The translations under genes were made by a program, and so were the position numbers. A DNA stretch of 64,000 bases from Colletes latitarsis. Its lineage: Eukaryota > Arthropoda > Insecta > Hymenoptera > Colletidae. This document shows, in pieces, positions 52,407 to 64,000 of this stretch. The stretch lies in contig NW_027488365.1 in assembly GCF_051014445.1 (NCBI RefSeq), positions 3,720,001 to 3,784,000 of the forward strand, read 5' to 3'. The notes under the pieces are model-generated. The model saw only the letters and a program-made list of their open reading frames with translations. It did no database searches and was not told where the DNA came from. The first letter of the stretch is position 1. The number at the start of each line of letters is the position of its first letter.

Positions 52407-54518
52407 GTTGAACAGATCCTGGGTTTTTTCTGGTTTGGATCACGTAGTAGTGTGGTACCACGCTGAAACAGTCCATTAAACCTGGTTTGGATCAATGTTT
52501 TAGAGGACGACGCAAGTTAGGTCTAGGTTAGGTCTGGGATTTTCACTCATCAGACTCATACTTTCGCATTCTTCACATACTTGTTGAACGGATCCTGGGT
52601 TATGTCTGGTTTGGATCATGTAGTAATGTGGGACCACACTGAAACAGTCAATTAAACCTGGTTTCGATCAATATTTTAGAGAATAATTCATGTTAGGTCT
52701 AGGATAGGTCTGGGATTTGCTCTCATCAGGCTCATTCTTTCGCATATTTCTCATACATGTTGAACAGATCCTGGGTTTTTTCTGGTTTGGATCACGTGGT
52801 AATGTGGGACCACACCGAAACAATCAACTAAACCTGGTCTTGATAAATATTTTAGAGGATAACGCATGTTAGGTCTGGGTTAGGTCTAGGATTTGCCCTC
52901 ATCAGGCTCATACTTTCGCATATTTCTCATACTTCAAGGCTAGACCCTGGGCTGTTTCTGGATTGTATCACGTAGTAATGTGGTACCACGCTGAAACAGT
53001 CAATTAAACCTGGTTTCGATCAATATTTTAGAGGATAACGCAAGTTAGGTCTGGGATAGGTCTAGGATTTGCCCTCATCAGGCTCCTACATTCGCATATT
53101 TCTTATACTTGATGGCTAGATCCTGGGCTTTTTCTGGATTGGATCACGTAGTAAGGTGGTACCACACTGAAACATTCAATGAAACCTGGTCTGGATAAAT
53201 ATTTTAGAGGATAACGCATCTTAGGTCTGGGTTAGGTCTAAGATTTGCCCTCATCAGGCTCACAGTTTAGCGTTTTTCACATACTAGTTGAACAGATCCT
53301 GGGTTTCTTCTGGTTTGGATCACGAAGTAGTGTGGTACCACACTGAAACAGTCCATTAAACCTGGTTTCGCTCAATATTTTAGAGGATAACGCATGTAAG
53401 GTCTAGGTTAGGTCTGGGATTTGCTCCCATCAGGCTAATTCTTTCGCATATTTCTCATACTTGATGGCTAGATCCTGGGTTTTTTCTGGTTTGGATCACG
53501 TAGTAATGTGGTACCGCAGTGAAGCAGCCGATTAAACCTGGTTTCGATCAATATTTTAGAGGATAACGCAAGTTAAGTCTGGGAATGGTCTGGGATTTGA
53601 CCTCATCAGACTCATACTTTCGCATTCTTCACATACTTGTTGAACGGATCCTGGGTTTTTTCTGGTTTGGATCACGTAGTAATGTGGGACCACACTGAAA
53701 TAGTCAATTAAACCTGGTTTCGATCAATATTTTAGAGAATAATTCATGTTAGGTCTAGGTTAGGCCTGGGATTTGCTCTCATCAGGCTCATTCTTTCGCA
53801 TATTTCTCATACTTGATGGCTAGCTCCTGGGCTTTTTCTGGATTGCATCACGTAGTAATGAAGTACAACACTGAAACAGTCAATTAAACCTGGTTTCCAT
53901 CAATATCTTAGAGGACAACGCAAGTTAGGTCTGGGATATGTCTGAGATTTGCCCTCATCAGGCTCATCCTTTCGCGTTTTTCACACACTTGTTGAACAGA
54001 TCCTGGGTTTTTTCTGGTTTGGATCACGTAGTAGTGTGGTACCACGCTGAAACAGTCCATTAAACCTGGTTTGGATCAATATTTTAGAGGATAACGCATC
54101 TTAGGTCTGGGTTAGGACTAAGATTTGCCCTCATGAGGCTCACAGTTTAGCGTTTTTCACGTACTTGTTGAACAGATCCTGGGTTTTTTCTGGTTTGGAT
54201 CACGAAGCAGTGTGGTATCACACTGAAACAGTTAATTAAACCTGGTTTCGATCAATATTTTAGAGAATAATTCATGTTAGGTCTAGGTTAGGCCTGGGAT
54301 TTGCTCTCATCAGGCTCATTCTTTCGCATATTTCTCATACTTGATGGCTAGCTCCTGGGCTTTTTCTGGATTGCATCACGTAGTAATGGAGTACAACACT
54401 GAAACAGTCAATTAAACCTGGTTTCCATCAATATCTTAGAGGACAACGCAAGTTAGGTCTGGGATATGTCTGGGATTTGCCCTCATCAGGCTCATCCTTT
54501 CGCGTTTTTCACACACTT
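52407..54518. repeat. 12-mer higher-order unit, copy A (2,112 bp)
   Basis: The match to the interval 2,112 bp downstream is anchored by GGATCAATGTTTTAGAGG (52,489 and 54,601), GATCCTGGGTTATGTCTGG (52,591 and 54,703), TACTAGTTGAACAG, GCTCCCATCAGGCTAATTC, GTGAARCAGCCGATT, TTAAGTCTGGGAATGG, CATGAGGCTCACAG and TAATGGAGTACAAC. Differences noticed are GAAGCAGCCG here against GAAACAGCCG, and GGATAACGCATC against GGATGACGCATC. On the left the match fades at the TGTTGAACAGATCC landmark, where CATACATGTTG here faces CACACTTGTTG. Confidence 0.88.
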
Positions 54519-56630
54519 GTTGAACAGATCCTGGGTTTTTTCTGGTTTGGATCACGTAGTAGTGTGGTACCACGCTGAAACAGTCCATTAAACCTGGTTT
54601 GGATCAATGTTTTAGAGGACGACGCAAGTTAGGTCTAGGTTAGGTCTGGGATTTTCACTCATCAGACTCATACTTTCGCATTCTTCACATACTTGTTGAA
54701 CGGATCCTGGGTTATGTCTGGTTTGGATCATGTAGTAATGTGGGACCACACTGAAACAGTCAATTAAACCTGGTTTCGATCAATATTTTAGAGAATAATT
54801 CATGTTAGGTCTAGGATAGGTCTGGGATTTGCTCTCATCAGGCTCATTCTTTCGCATATTTCTCATACATGTTGAACAGATCCTGGGTTTTTTCTGGTTT
54901 GGATCACGTGGTAATGTGGGACCACACCGAAACAATCAACTAAACCTGGTCTTGATAAATATTTTAGAGGATAACGCATGTTAGGTCTGGGTTAGGTCTA
55001 GGATTTGCCCTCATCAGGCTCATACTTTCGCATATTTCTCATACTTCAAGGCTAGACCCTGGGCTGTTTCTGGATTGTATCACGTAGTAATGTGGTACCA
55101 CGCTGAAACAGTCAATTAAACCTGGTTTCGATCAATATTTTAGAGGATAACGCAAGTTAGGTCTGGGATAGGTCTAGGATTTGCCCTCATCAGGCTCCTA
55201 CATTCGCATATTTCTTATACTTGATGGCTAGATCCTGGGCTTTTTCTGGATTGGATCACGTAGTAAGGTGGTACCACACTGAAACATTCAATGAAACCTG
55301 GTCTGGATAAATATTTTAGAGGATAACGCATCTTAGGTCTGGGTTAGGTCTAAGATTTGCCCTCATCAGGCTCACAGTTTAGCGTTTTTCACATACTAGT
55401 TGAACAGATCCTGGGTTTCTTCTGGTTTGGATCACGAAGTAGTGTGGTACCACACTGAAACAGTCCATTAAACCTGGTTTCGCTCAATATTTTAGAGGAT
55501 AACGCATGTAAGGTCTAGGTTAGGTCTGGGATTTGCTCCCATCAGGCTAATTCTTTCGCATATTTCTCATACTTGATGGCTAGATCCTGGGTTTTTTCTG
55601 GTTTGGATCACGTAGTAATGTGGTACCGCAGTGAAACAGCCGATTAAACCTGGTTTCGATCAATATTTTAGAGGATAACGCAAGTTAAGTCTGGGAATGG
55701 TCTGGGATTTGACCTCATCAGACTCATACTTTCGCATTCTTCACATACTTGTTGAACGGATCCTGGGTTTTTTCTGGTTTGGATCACGTAGTAATGTGGG
55801 ACCACACTGAAATAGTCAATTAAACCTGGTTTCGATCAATATTTTAGAGAATAATTCATGTTAGGTCTAGGTTAGGCCTGGGATTTGCTCTCATCAGGCT
55901 CATTCTTTCGCATATTTCTCATACTTGATGGCTAGCTCCTGGGCTTTTTCTGGATTGCATCACGTAGTAATGAAGTACAACACTGAAACAGTCAATTAAA
56001 CCTGGTTTCCATCAATATCTTAGAGGACAACGCAAGTTAGGTCTGGGATATGTCTGAGATTTGCCCTCATCAGGCTCATCCTTTCGCGTTTTTCACACAC
56101 TTGTTGAACAGATCCTGGGTTTTTTCTGGTTTGGATCACGTAGTAGTGTGGTACCACGCTGAAACAGTCCATTAAACCTGGTTTGGATCAATATTTTAGA
56201 GGATGACGCATCTTAGGTCTGGGTTAGGACTAAGATTTGCCCTCATGAGGCTCACAGTTTAGCGTTTTTCACGTACTTGTTGAACAGATCCTGGGTTTTT
56301 TCTGGTTTGGATCACGAAGCAGTGTGGTATCACACTGAAACAGTTAATTAAACCTGGTTTCGATCAATATTTTAGAGAATAATTCATGTTAGGTCTAGGT
56401 TAGGCCTGGGATTTGCTCTCATCAGGCTCATTCTTTCGCATATTTCTCATACTTGATGGCTAGCTCCTGGGCTTTTTCTGGATTGCATCACGTAGTAATG
56501 GAGTACAACACTGAAACAGTCAATTAAACCTGGTTTCCATCAATATCTTAGAGGACAACGCAAGTTAGGTCTGGGATATGTCTGGGATTTGCCCTCATCA
56601 GGCTCATCCTTTCGCGTTTTTCACACACTT
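54519..56630. repeat. 12-mer higher-order unit, copy B (2,112 bp)
   Basis: This is the tandem partner of 52,407-54,518, with two differences noticed by eye. The match continues a little past 56,630 through the GTAGTAGTGTGGTACCACG landmark and then departs near 56,720, where ATATTTTAGAGGATAGCGC replaces ATGTTTTAGAGGACGACGC. Confidence 0.88.
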
Positions 56631-59600
56631 GTTGAACAGATCCTGGGTTTTTTCTGGTTTGGATCACGTAGTAGTGTGGTACCACGCTGAAACAGTCCAT
56701 TAAACCTGGTTTGGATCAATATTTTAGAGGATAGCGCATGTTAGGTCTAGGTTAGGTCTGGGATTTTCACTCATCAGACTCATACTATCGCATTCTTCAC
56801 ATACTTGTTGAACGGATCCTGGGTTTTTTCTGGTTTGGATCACGTAGTAATGTGGTACCACACTGAAACAGTCGATTAAACCTGGTTTCGATCAATATTT
56901 TAGAGGATAACGCAAGTTAGGTCTGGGATAGGTCTGGGATTTGACCTCATCAGACTCATACTTTCGCACACTTCACATACTCCTTGAACAGATCCTGGGT
57001 TATTTTCTGGTTTGGATCACATAGTAATGTGGTACCACACTGAAACAGTCGATTAAACCAGGTTTCGATCAATATTTTAGAGGATAACGCATGTTAGGTC
57101 TAGGCTAGGCCTGGGATTTACACTCATCAGACTCATACTTTCGCATTCTTCACATACTTGTTGAACGGATCCTGGGTTTTTCCTGGTTTGGATCACGTAG
57201 TAATGTGGTACCACACTGAAACAGTCGATTAAACCTGGTTTCGATCAATATTTTTGAGGATAACGCAAGTTAGGTCTGGGATAGGTCTGGGATTTGACCT
57301 CATCAGACTCATACTTTCGCACACTTCACAACCTCCTTGAACAGATCCTGGGTTATTTTCTGGTTTGGATCACATAGTAATGTGGTACCACAATGAAACA
57401 GTCGATTAAACCAGGTTTCGATCAATATTTTAGAGGATAACGCATGTTAGGTCTAGGTTAGGCCTGGGATTTTCACTCATCAGACTCATACTTTCGCATT
57501 CTTCACATACTTGTTGAACGGATCCTGGGCTTTTTCTGGATTGGATCACGTAGTAAAGTGGTACCACACTGAAACATTCAATGAAACCTGGTCTGGATAA
57601 ATATTTTAGAGGATAACGCATCTTAGGTCTGGGTTAGGACTAAGATTTGCCCTCATCAGGCTCACAGTTTAGCGTTTTTCACATACTTGTTGAACAGATC
57701 CTGGGTTTTTTCTGGTTTGGATCACGAAGCAGTGTGGTATCACACTGAAACAGTCAAATAAACCTGGTTTCGATCAATATTTTAGAGAATAAATCATGTT
57801 AGGTCTAGGTTAGGCCTGGGATTTGCTCTCATCAGGCTCATTCTTTCGCATATTTCTCATACTTGATGGCTAGCTCCTGGGCTTTTTCTGGATTGCATCA
57901 CGTAGTAATGAAGTACAACACTGAAACAGTCAATTAAACCTGGTTTCCATCAATATCTTAGAGGACAACGCAAGTTAGGTCTGGGATATGTCTGGGATTT
58001 GCCCTCATCAGGCTCATCCTTTCGCGTTTTTCACACACTTGTTGAACAGATCCTGGGTTTTTTCTGGTTTGGATCACGTAGTAGTGTGGTACCACGCTGA
58101 AACAGTCCATTAAACCTGGTTTGGATCAATATTTTAGAGGATAACGCATGTTAGGTCTAGGTTAGGTCTGGGATTTTCACTCATCAGACTCATACTATCG
58201 CATTCTTCACATACTTGTTGAACGGATCCTGGGTTTTTTCCGGTTTGGATCACGTAGTAATGTGGTACCACACTGAAACAGTCGATTAAACCTGGTTTCG
58301 ATCAATATTTTAGAGGATAACGCAAGTTAGGTCTGGGATAGGTCTGGGATTTGACCTCATCAGACTCATACCTTCGCACACTTCACATACTCCTTGAACA
58401 GATCCTGGGTTATTTTCTGGTTTGGATCACATAGTAGTGTGGTACCACACTGAAACAGTCCATTAAACCTGGTTTTGATCAATATTTTAGAGAATAATTC
58501 GTGTTAGGTCTAGGTTAGGTCAGGGATTTGCTCTGATCAGGCTCATTCTTTCGCATATTTCTCATACATGTTGAACAGATCCTGGGTTTTTTCTGGTTTG
58601 GATCACGTAGTAGTGTGGTACCACGCTGAAACAGTCCATTAAACCTGGTTTGGATCAATATTTTAGAGGATAACGCATGTTAGGTCTAGGTTAGGTCTGG
58701 GATTTTCACTCACCAGACTCATACTTTCGCATTCTTCACATACTTGTTGAACGGATCCTGGGTTTTTTCTGGTTTGGATCACGTAGTAATGTGGTACTAC
58801 ACTGAAACAGTCGATTAAACCTGGTTTCGATCAATATTTTAGAGGATAACGCAAGTTAGGTCTGGGATAGGTCTGGGATTTGACCTCATCAGACTCATAC
58901 TTTCGCACACTTCACATACTCCTTGAACAGATCCTGGGTTATTTTCTGGTTTGGATCACATAGTAATGTGGTACCACACTGAAACAGTCGATTAAACCAG
59001 GTTTCGATCAATATTTTAGAGGATAACGCATGTTAGGTCTAGGTTAGGCCTGGGATTTTCACTCATCAGACTCATACTTTCGCATTCTTCACATACTTGT
59101 TGAACGGATCCTGGGTTTTTTCTGGTTTGGATCACGTAGTAATGTGGGACCACACTGAAACATTCAATGAAACCTGGTCTGGATAAATATTTTAGAGGAT
59201 AACGCATCTTAGGTCTGGGTTAGGCCTGGGATTTGCCCTCATCAGGCTCATACTTTCGCATGTTTCTCATGCTTCATGGCTGGATCCTGGGCTGTTTCTG
59301 GATTGTATCACGTAGTAATGTGGTACCACGCTGAAACAGTCAATGAAACCTGGTTTCGATCAATATTTTAGAGGATAACGCATGTTAGGTCTAGGTTAGG
59401 TCCGGGATTTGCTCTCATCAGGCTCATTCTTTCGCATATTTCTCATACTTGATGGCTAGATCCTGGGCTTTTCCTGGATTGCATCACGTAGTAATGTAGT
59501 ACCACACTGAAACAGTCGATTCAACCAGGTTTCGATCAATATTTTAGAGGATAACGCATGTTAGGTCTAGGTTAGGTCTGGGATTTTCACTCATCAGACT

Positions 59601-60167
59601 CATACTTTCGCATTCTTCACATACTTGTTGAACGGATCCTGGGTTTTTCCTGGTTTGGATCACGTAGTAATGTGGTACCACACTGAAACAGTCGATTAAA
59701 CCTGGTTTCGATCAATATTTTTGAGGATAACGCAAGTTAGGTCTGGGATAGGTCTGGGATTTGACCTCATCAGACTCATACTTTCGCACACTTCACAACC
59801 TCCTTGAACAGATCCTGGGTTATTTTCTGGTTTGGATCACATAGTAATGTGGTACCACACTGAAACAGTCGATTAAACCAGGTTTCGATCAATATTTTAG
59901 AGGATAACGCATGTTAGGTCTAGGTTAGGCCTGGGATTTTCACTCATCAGACTCATACTTTCGCATTCTTCACATACTTGTTGAACGGATCCTGGGGTTT
60001 TTCTGGTTTGGATCACGTAGTAATGTGGGACCACACTGAAACATTCAATGAAACCTGGTCTGGATAAATATTTTAGAGGATAACGCATCTTAGGTCTGGG
60101 TTAGGTCTAAGATTTGCCTTCATCAGGCTCACAGTTTAGCGTTTTTCACATACTTGTTGAACGGATC

Positions 60168-61493
60168 CTGGGTTTTTTCTGGTTTGGATCACGTGGTAAT
60201 GTGGGACCACACCGAAACAATCAACTAAACCTGGTCTTGATAAATATTTTAGAGGATAACGCATGTTAGGTCTGGGTTAGGTCTAGGATTTGCCCTCATC
60301 AGGCTCATACTTTCGCATATTTCTCATACTTCAAGGCTAGACCCTGGGCTGTTTCTGGATTGTATCACGTAGTAATGTGGTACCACGCTGAAACAGTCAA
60401 TTAAACCTGGTTTCGATCAATATTTTAGAGGATAACGCAAGTTAGGTCTGGGATAGATCTAGGATTTGCCCTCATCAGGCTCCTACATTCGCATATTTCT
60501 TATACTTGATGGCTAGATCCTGGGCTTTTTCTGGATTGGATCACGTAGTAAGGTGGTACCACACTGAAACATTCAATGAAACCTGGTCTGGATAAATATT
60601 TTAGAGGATAACGCATCTTAGGTCTGGGTTAGGTCTAAGATTTCCCTCATCAGGCTCACAGTTTAGCGTTTTTCACATACTAGTTGAACAGATCCTGGGT
60701 TTCTTCTGGTTTGGATCACGAAGTAGTGTGGTACCACACTGAAACAGTCCATTAAACCTGGTTTCGCTCAATATTTTAGAGGATAACGCATGTAAGGTCC
60801 AGGTTAGGTCTGGGATTTGCTCCCATCAGGCTAATTCTTTCGCATATTTCTCATACTTGATGGCTAGATCCTGGGTTTTTTCTGGTTTGGATCACGTAGT
60901 AATGTGGTACCGCAGTGAAACAGCCGATTAAACCTGGTTTCGATCAATATTTTAGAGGATAACGCAAGTTAAGTCTGGGAATGGTCTGGGATTTGACCTC
61001 ATCAGACTCATACTTTCGCATTCTTCACATACTTGTTGAACGGATCCTGGGTTTTTTCTGGTTTGGATCACGTAGTAATGTGGGACCACACTGAAACAGT
61101 CAATTAAACCTGGTTTCGATCAATATTTTAGAGAATAATTCATGTTAGGTCTAGGTTAGGCCTGGGATTTGCTCTCATCAGGCTCATTCTTTCGCATATT
61201 TCTCATACTTGATGGCTAGCTCCTGGGCTTTTTCTGGATTGCATCACGTAGTAATGAAGTACAACACTGAAACAGTCAATTAAACCTGGTTTCCATCAAT
61301 ATCTTAGAGGACAACGCAAGTTAGGTCTGGGATATGTCTGGGATTTGCCCTCATCAGGCTCATCCTTTCGCGTTTTTCACACACTTGTTGAACAGATCCT
61401 GGGTTTTTTCTGGTTTGGATCACGTAGTAGTGTGGTACCACGCTGAAACAGTCCATTAAACCTGGTTTGGATCAATATTTTAGAGGATAACGC
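60168..61493. repeat. Block related to 52,771-54,096 (offset 7,397 bp)
   Basis: The same run CACGTGGTAATGTGGG, CTTCAAGGCTAGACCC, TACTAGTTGAACAG, GCTCCCATCAGGCTAATTC, GTACCGCAGTGAAACAGCC, TAATGAAGTACAACAC and GGATATGTC occurs in the same order. One unit has lost a G (AAGATTTCCCTCATC near 60,640). It ends where GCATGTTAGG here faces GCATCTTAGG. Confidence 0.75.
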
Positions 61494-64000
61494 ATGTTAG
61501 GTCTAGGTTAGGTCTGGGATTTTCACTCATCAGACTCATACTATCGCATTCTTCACATACTTGTTGAACGGATCCTGGGTTTTTTCTGGTTTGGATCACG
61601 TAGTAATGTGGTACCACACTGAAACAGTCGATTAAACCTGGTTTCGACCAATATTTTAGAGGATAGCGCAAGTTAGGTCTGGGATGGGTCTGGGATTTGA
61701 CCTCATCAGACTCATACTTTCGCACACTTCACATACTCCTTGAACAGATCCTGGGTTATTTTCTGGTTTGGATCACATAGTAATGTGGTACCACACTGAA
61801 ACAGTCGATTAAACCAGGTTTCGATCAATATTTTAGAGGATAACGCATGTTAGGTCTAGGTTAGGCCTGGGATTTTCACTCATCAGACTCATACTTTCGC
61901 ATTCTTCACATACTTGTTGAACGGATCCTGGGTTTTTTCTGGTTTGGATCACGTAGTAATGTGGGACCACACTGAAACATTCAATGAAACCTGGTCTGGA
62001 TAAATATTTTAGAGGATAACGCATCTTAGGTCTGGGTTAGGCCTGGGATTTGCCCTCATCAGGCTCATACATTCGCATGTCTCTCATACTTCATGGCTAG
62101 ATCCTGGGCTGTTTCTGGATTGTATCACGTAGTAATGTGGTACCACGCTGAAACAGTCAATTAAACCTGGTTTCGATAAATATTTTAGACGATAACGCAT
62201 GTTAGGTCTAGGTTAGGTCTGAGATTTGCTCTCATCAGGCTCATTCTTTCGCATATTTCTCATACTTGATGGCTAGATCCTGGGCTTTTCCTGGATTGCA
62301 TTACGCAGTAATGTAGTACCACACTGAAACAGTCAATGAAACCTGGTTTCCATCAATGTTTTAGAGGACGACGCAAGTTAGGTCTAGGTAAGGCCTGAGA
62401 TTTTCACTGATCAGACTCATACTTTCGCATTCTTCACATACTTGTTGAACGGATCCTGGGTTTTTTCTAGTTTGGATCACGCAGTAATGTGGTACCACAC
62501 TGAAACATTCAATTAAACCTGGTCTTGATAAATATTTTAGAGGATAACGCAAGTTAGGTCTGGGATAGGTCTAGGATTTGCCCTCATCAGACTCATACTT
62601 TCGCATTCTTAACATACTTGTTGAACGGATCCTGGGTTATTTCTGGTTTGGATCATGTAGTAATGTGGGACCACACTGAAACAGTCAATTAAACCTGGTT
62701 TCGATCAATATTTTAGAGAATAATTCATGTTAGGTCTAGGTTAGGTCTGGGATTTGCTCTCATCAGGCTCATTCTTTCGCATATTTGTCATACATGTTGA
62801 ACAGATCCTGGGTTTTTTCTGGTTTGGATCACGTAGTAATGTGGGACCACACTGAAACAATCAATTAAACCAGGTCTTGATAAATATTTTAGAGGATAAC
62901 GCATGTTAGGTCTGGGTTAGGTCTAGGATTTGCCCTCATCAGGCTCATACTTTCGCATATTTCTCATACTTCAAGGCTAGACCCTGGGCTGCTTCTGGAT
63001 TGTATCACGTAGTAATGTGGTACCACGCTGAAACAGACGATTAAACCAGGTTTCGATCAATACTTTTGAGGATAACGCATGTTAGGTCTATGTTAGGCCT
63101 GGGATTTTCACTCATCAGACTCATACTTTCGCATTCTTCACATACTTGTTGAACGGATCCTGGGTTATTTCTGGTTTGGATCACGTAGTAATGTGGGACC
63201 ACACTGAAACAGCCAATTAAACCTGGTTTCGACCAATATTTTAGAGAATAATTCATGTTAGGACTAGGTCAGGTCTGGGATTTGCTCTCATCAGGCTCAT
63301 TCTTTCGCATATTTCTCATACTTGATGGCTAGATCCTGGGCTTTTTCTGGTTTGGATCTCGTGGTAATGTGGTACCACACTGAAACAGTCGATTAAACCT
63401 GGTTTCGATCAATATTTTAGAGGATAACGCGTGTTAAGTCTGGGATTGGTCTGGGATTTGACCTCATCAGACTCATACTTTCGCACACTTCACATATTTG
63501 TTGAACGGATCCTGGGTTTTTTCTGGTTTGGATCACGTAGTAATGTGGTACCACACTGAAACAGTCGATTAAACCTGGTTTCGATCAATATTTTAGAGGA
63601 TAACGCAAGTTAAGTCTGGGAATGGTCTGGGATTTGACCTCATCAGACTCATACTTTCGCACACTTCACATACTCGTTGAACAGATCCTGGGTTATTTTC
63701 TGGTTTGGATCACATAGTAATGTGGTACCACACGGAAACAGTCGATTAAACCAGGTTTCGATCAATATTTTTGACGATAACGCATGTTAGGTCTAGGTTA
63801 GGCCTGGGATTTGACCTCATCAGACTCATACTATCGCATTCTTCACATACTTGTTGAACGGATCCTGGGTTTTTTCTGGTTTGGATCACGTAGTAATGTG
63901 GTACCACACTGAAACAGTCGATTAAACCTGGTTTCGATCAATATTTTAGAGGATAACGCAAGCTAGGTCTGGGATAGGTCTGGGATTTGACCTCATCAGA

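Larger units (their letters stand above)
1..64000. repeat. Satellite DNA array, ~176-bp monomer, spans the entire window
   Basis: The landmark GTGGTACCACACTGAAAC or a close variant recurs about every 176 bp from the first to the last line, always in the same orientation, giving roughly 363 monomers. Between landmarks the same order of segments recurs: AAACCTGGTTT, ATATTTTAGAGGATAACGC, TTAGGTCTRGG pairs, a CATCAG-CTCATACTTTCGC block, GATCCTGGG with a T-run, then GGATCACGTAG. I saw no stretch of unrelated sequence, so no interval over 300 bases holds anything else. Arrays of this length with no genes are typical of eukaryotic centromeric, pericentromeric or subtelomeric heterochromatin; which one cannot be decided from sequence alone. 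The unit is not human alpha satellite (171 bp) by sequence, and I do not recognise the family. Confidence 0.98.
29501..64000. repeat. Array domain 3: recently expanded blocks
   Basis: This half of the window is dominated by monomers with CATTCAATGAAACCTGGTCT plus GGATAAATA and GCATCTTAGG, by CAGTTTAGCGTTTTTCAC forms, by CATGTTTCTCATACTTCATGG forms, and by CTTCAAGGCTAGACCCTGGG forms. It contains the exact 5,460-bp pair, the 2,112-bp pair, and many dispersed block copies at offsets such as 3,170, 1,057, 3,873, 5,810, 7,397, 13,911 and 16,202 bp. Several types occur also in domain 1, for example the TAGTAAAGTGGTACC and GGATAAATA units near 6,500 and 12,500, so domains 1 and 3 are closer to each other than to domain 2. 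Confidence 0.7.

Noticed and set aside
1..64000. CRISPR array
   Set aside because: Repeats are contiguous 176-bp units with no unique spacers, and no cas genes are present.
1..64000. Human alpha satellite or another satellite I could name
   Set aside because: The unit length is 176, not 171, and the sequence does not resemble alpha satellite. I do not recognise it as any named family, so I give none.

Overview
The whole 64 kb window is one satellite DNA array, made head to tail from a monomer of about 176 bp (GC about 41% in the commonest form). That is roughly 363 monomers, all in the same orientation. I found no unique sequence, gene, RNA gene, transposon or CRISPR array. The open reading frames present are about one monomer long and come from the repeat itself. 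Such a long, gene-free array indicates a eukaryotic chromosome, most likely a centromeric, pericentromeric or subtelomeric block. I cannot name the species. The monomer carries an internal 11-bp tandem pair with TTAGG cores, which resembles the insect telomere unit but does not prove an insect source.

Layout. Domain 1 (about 1-14,089) is a mosaic of diverged monomer types with duplicated blocks of 0.4-1.6 kb. Domain 2 (about 14,090-29,500) has its own variant set and contains a two-copy tandem 24-mer (period 4,227 bp, 15,121-19,347 and 19,348-23,574) with nested 9-mer, 5-mer, 4-mer and 2-mer duplications. Domain 3 (about 29,501-64,000) shares more variants with domain 1 and contains the youngest events. 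These are an apparently exact two-copy 31-mer (period 5,460 bp, 34,137-45,056), a two-copy 12-mer (period 2,112 bp, 52,407-56,630), and dispersed copies of 0.9-2 kb blocks.

Workings. Every duplication offset I measured is close to a whole number of monomers (4, 5, 6, 9, 12, 18, 22, 24, 31 and so on). This fits in-register unequal exchange or gene conversion. The monomer holds two short dyads (around GGTACC and around AAACC-N-GGTTT) and several CpG sites whose CG/CA state separates subfamilies. The hunt therefore yields array architecture and candidate protein-binding dyads, not a new gene system. All coordinates, offsets and difference counts are hand-read and should be confirmed by self-alignment.
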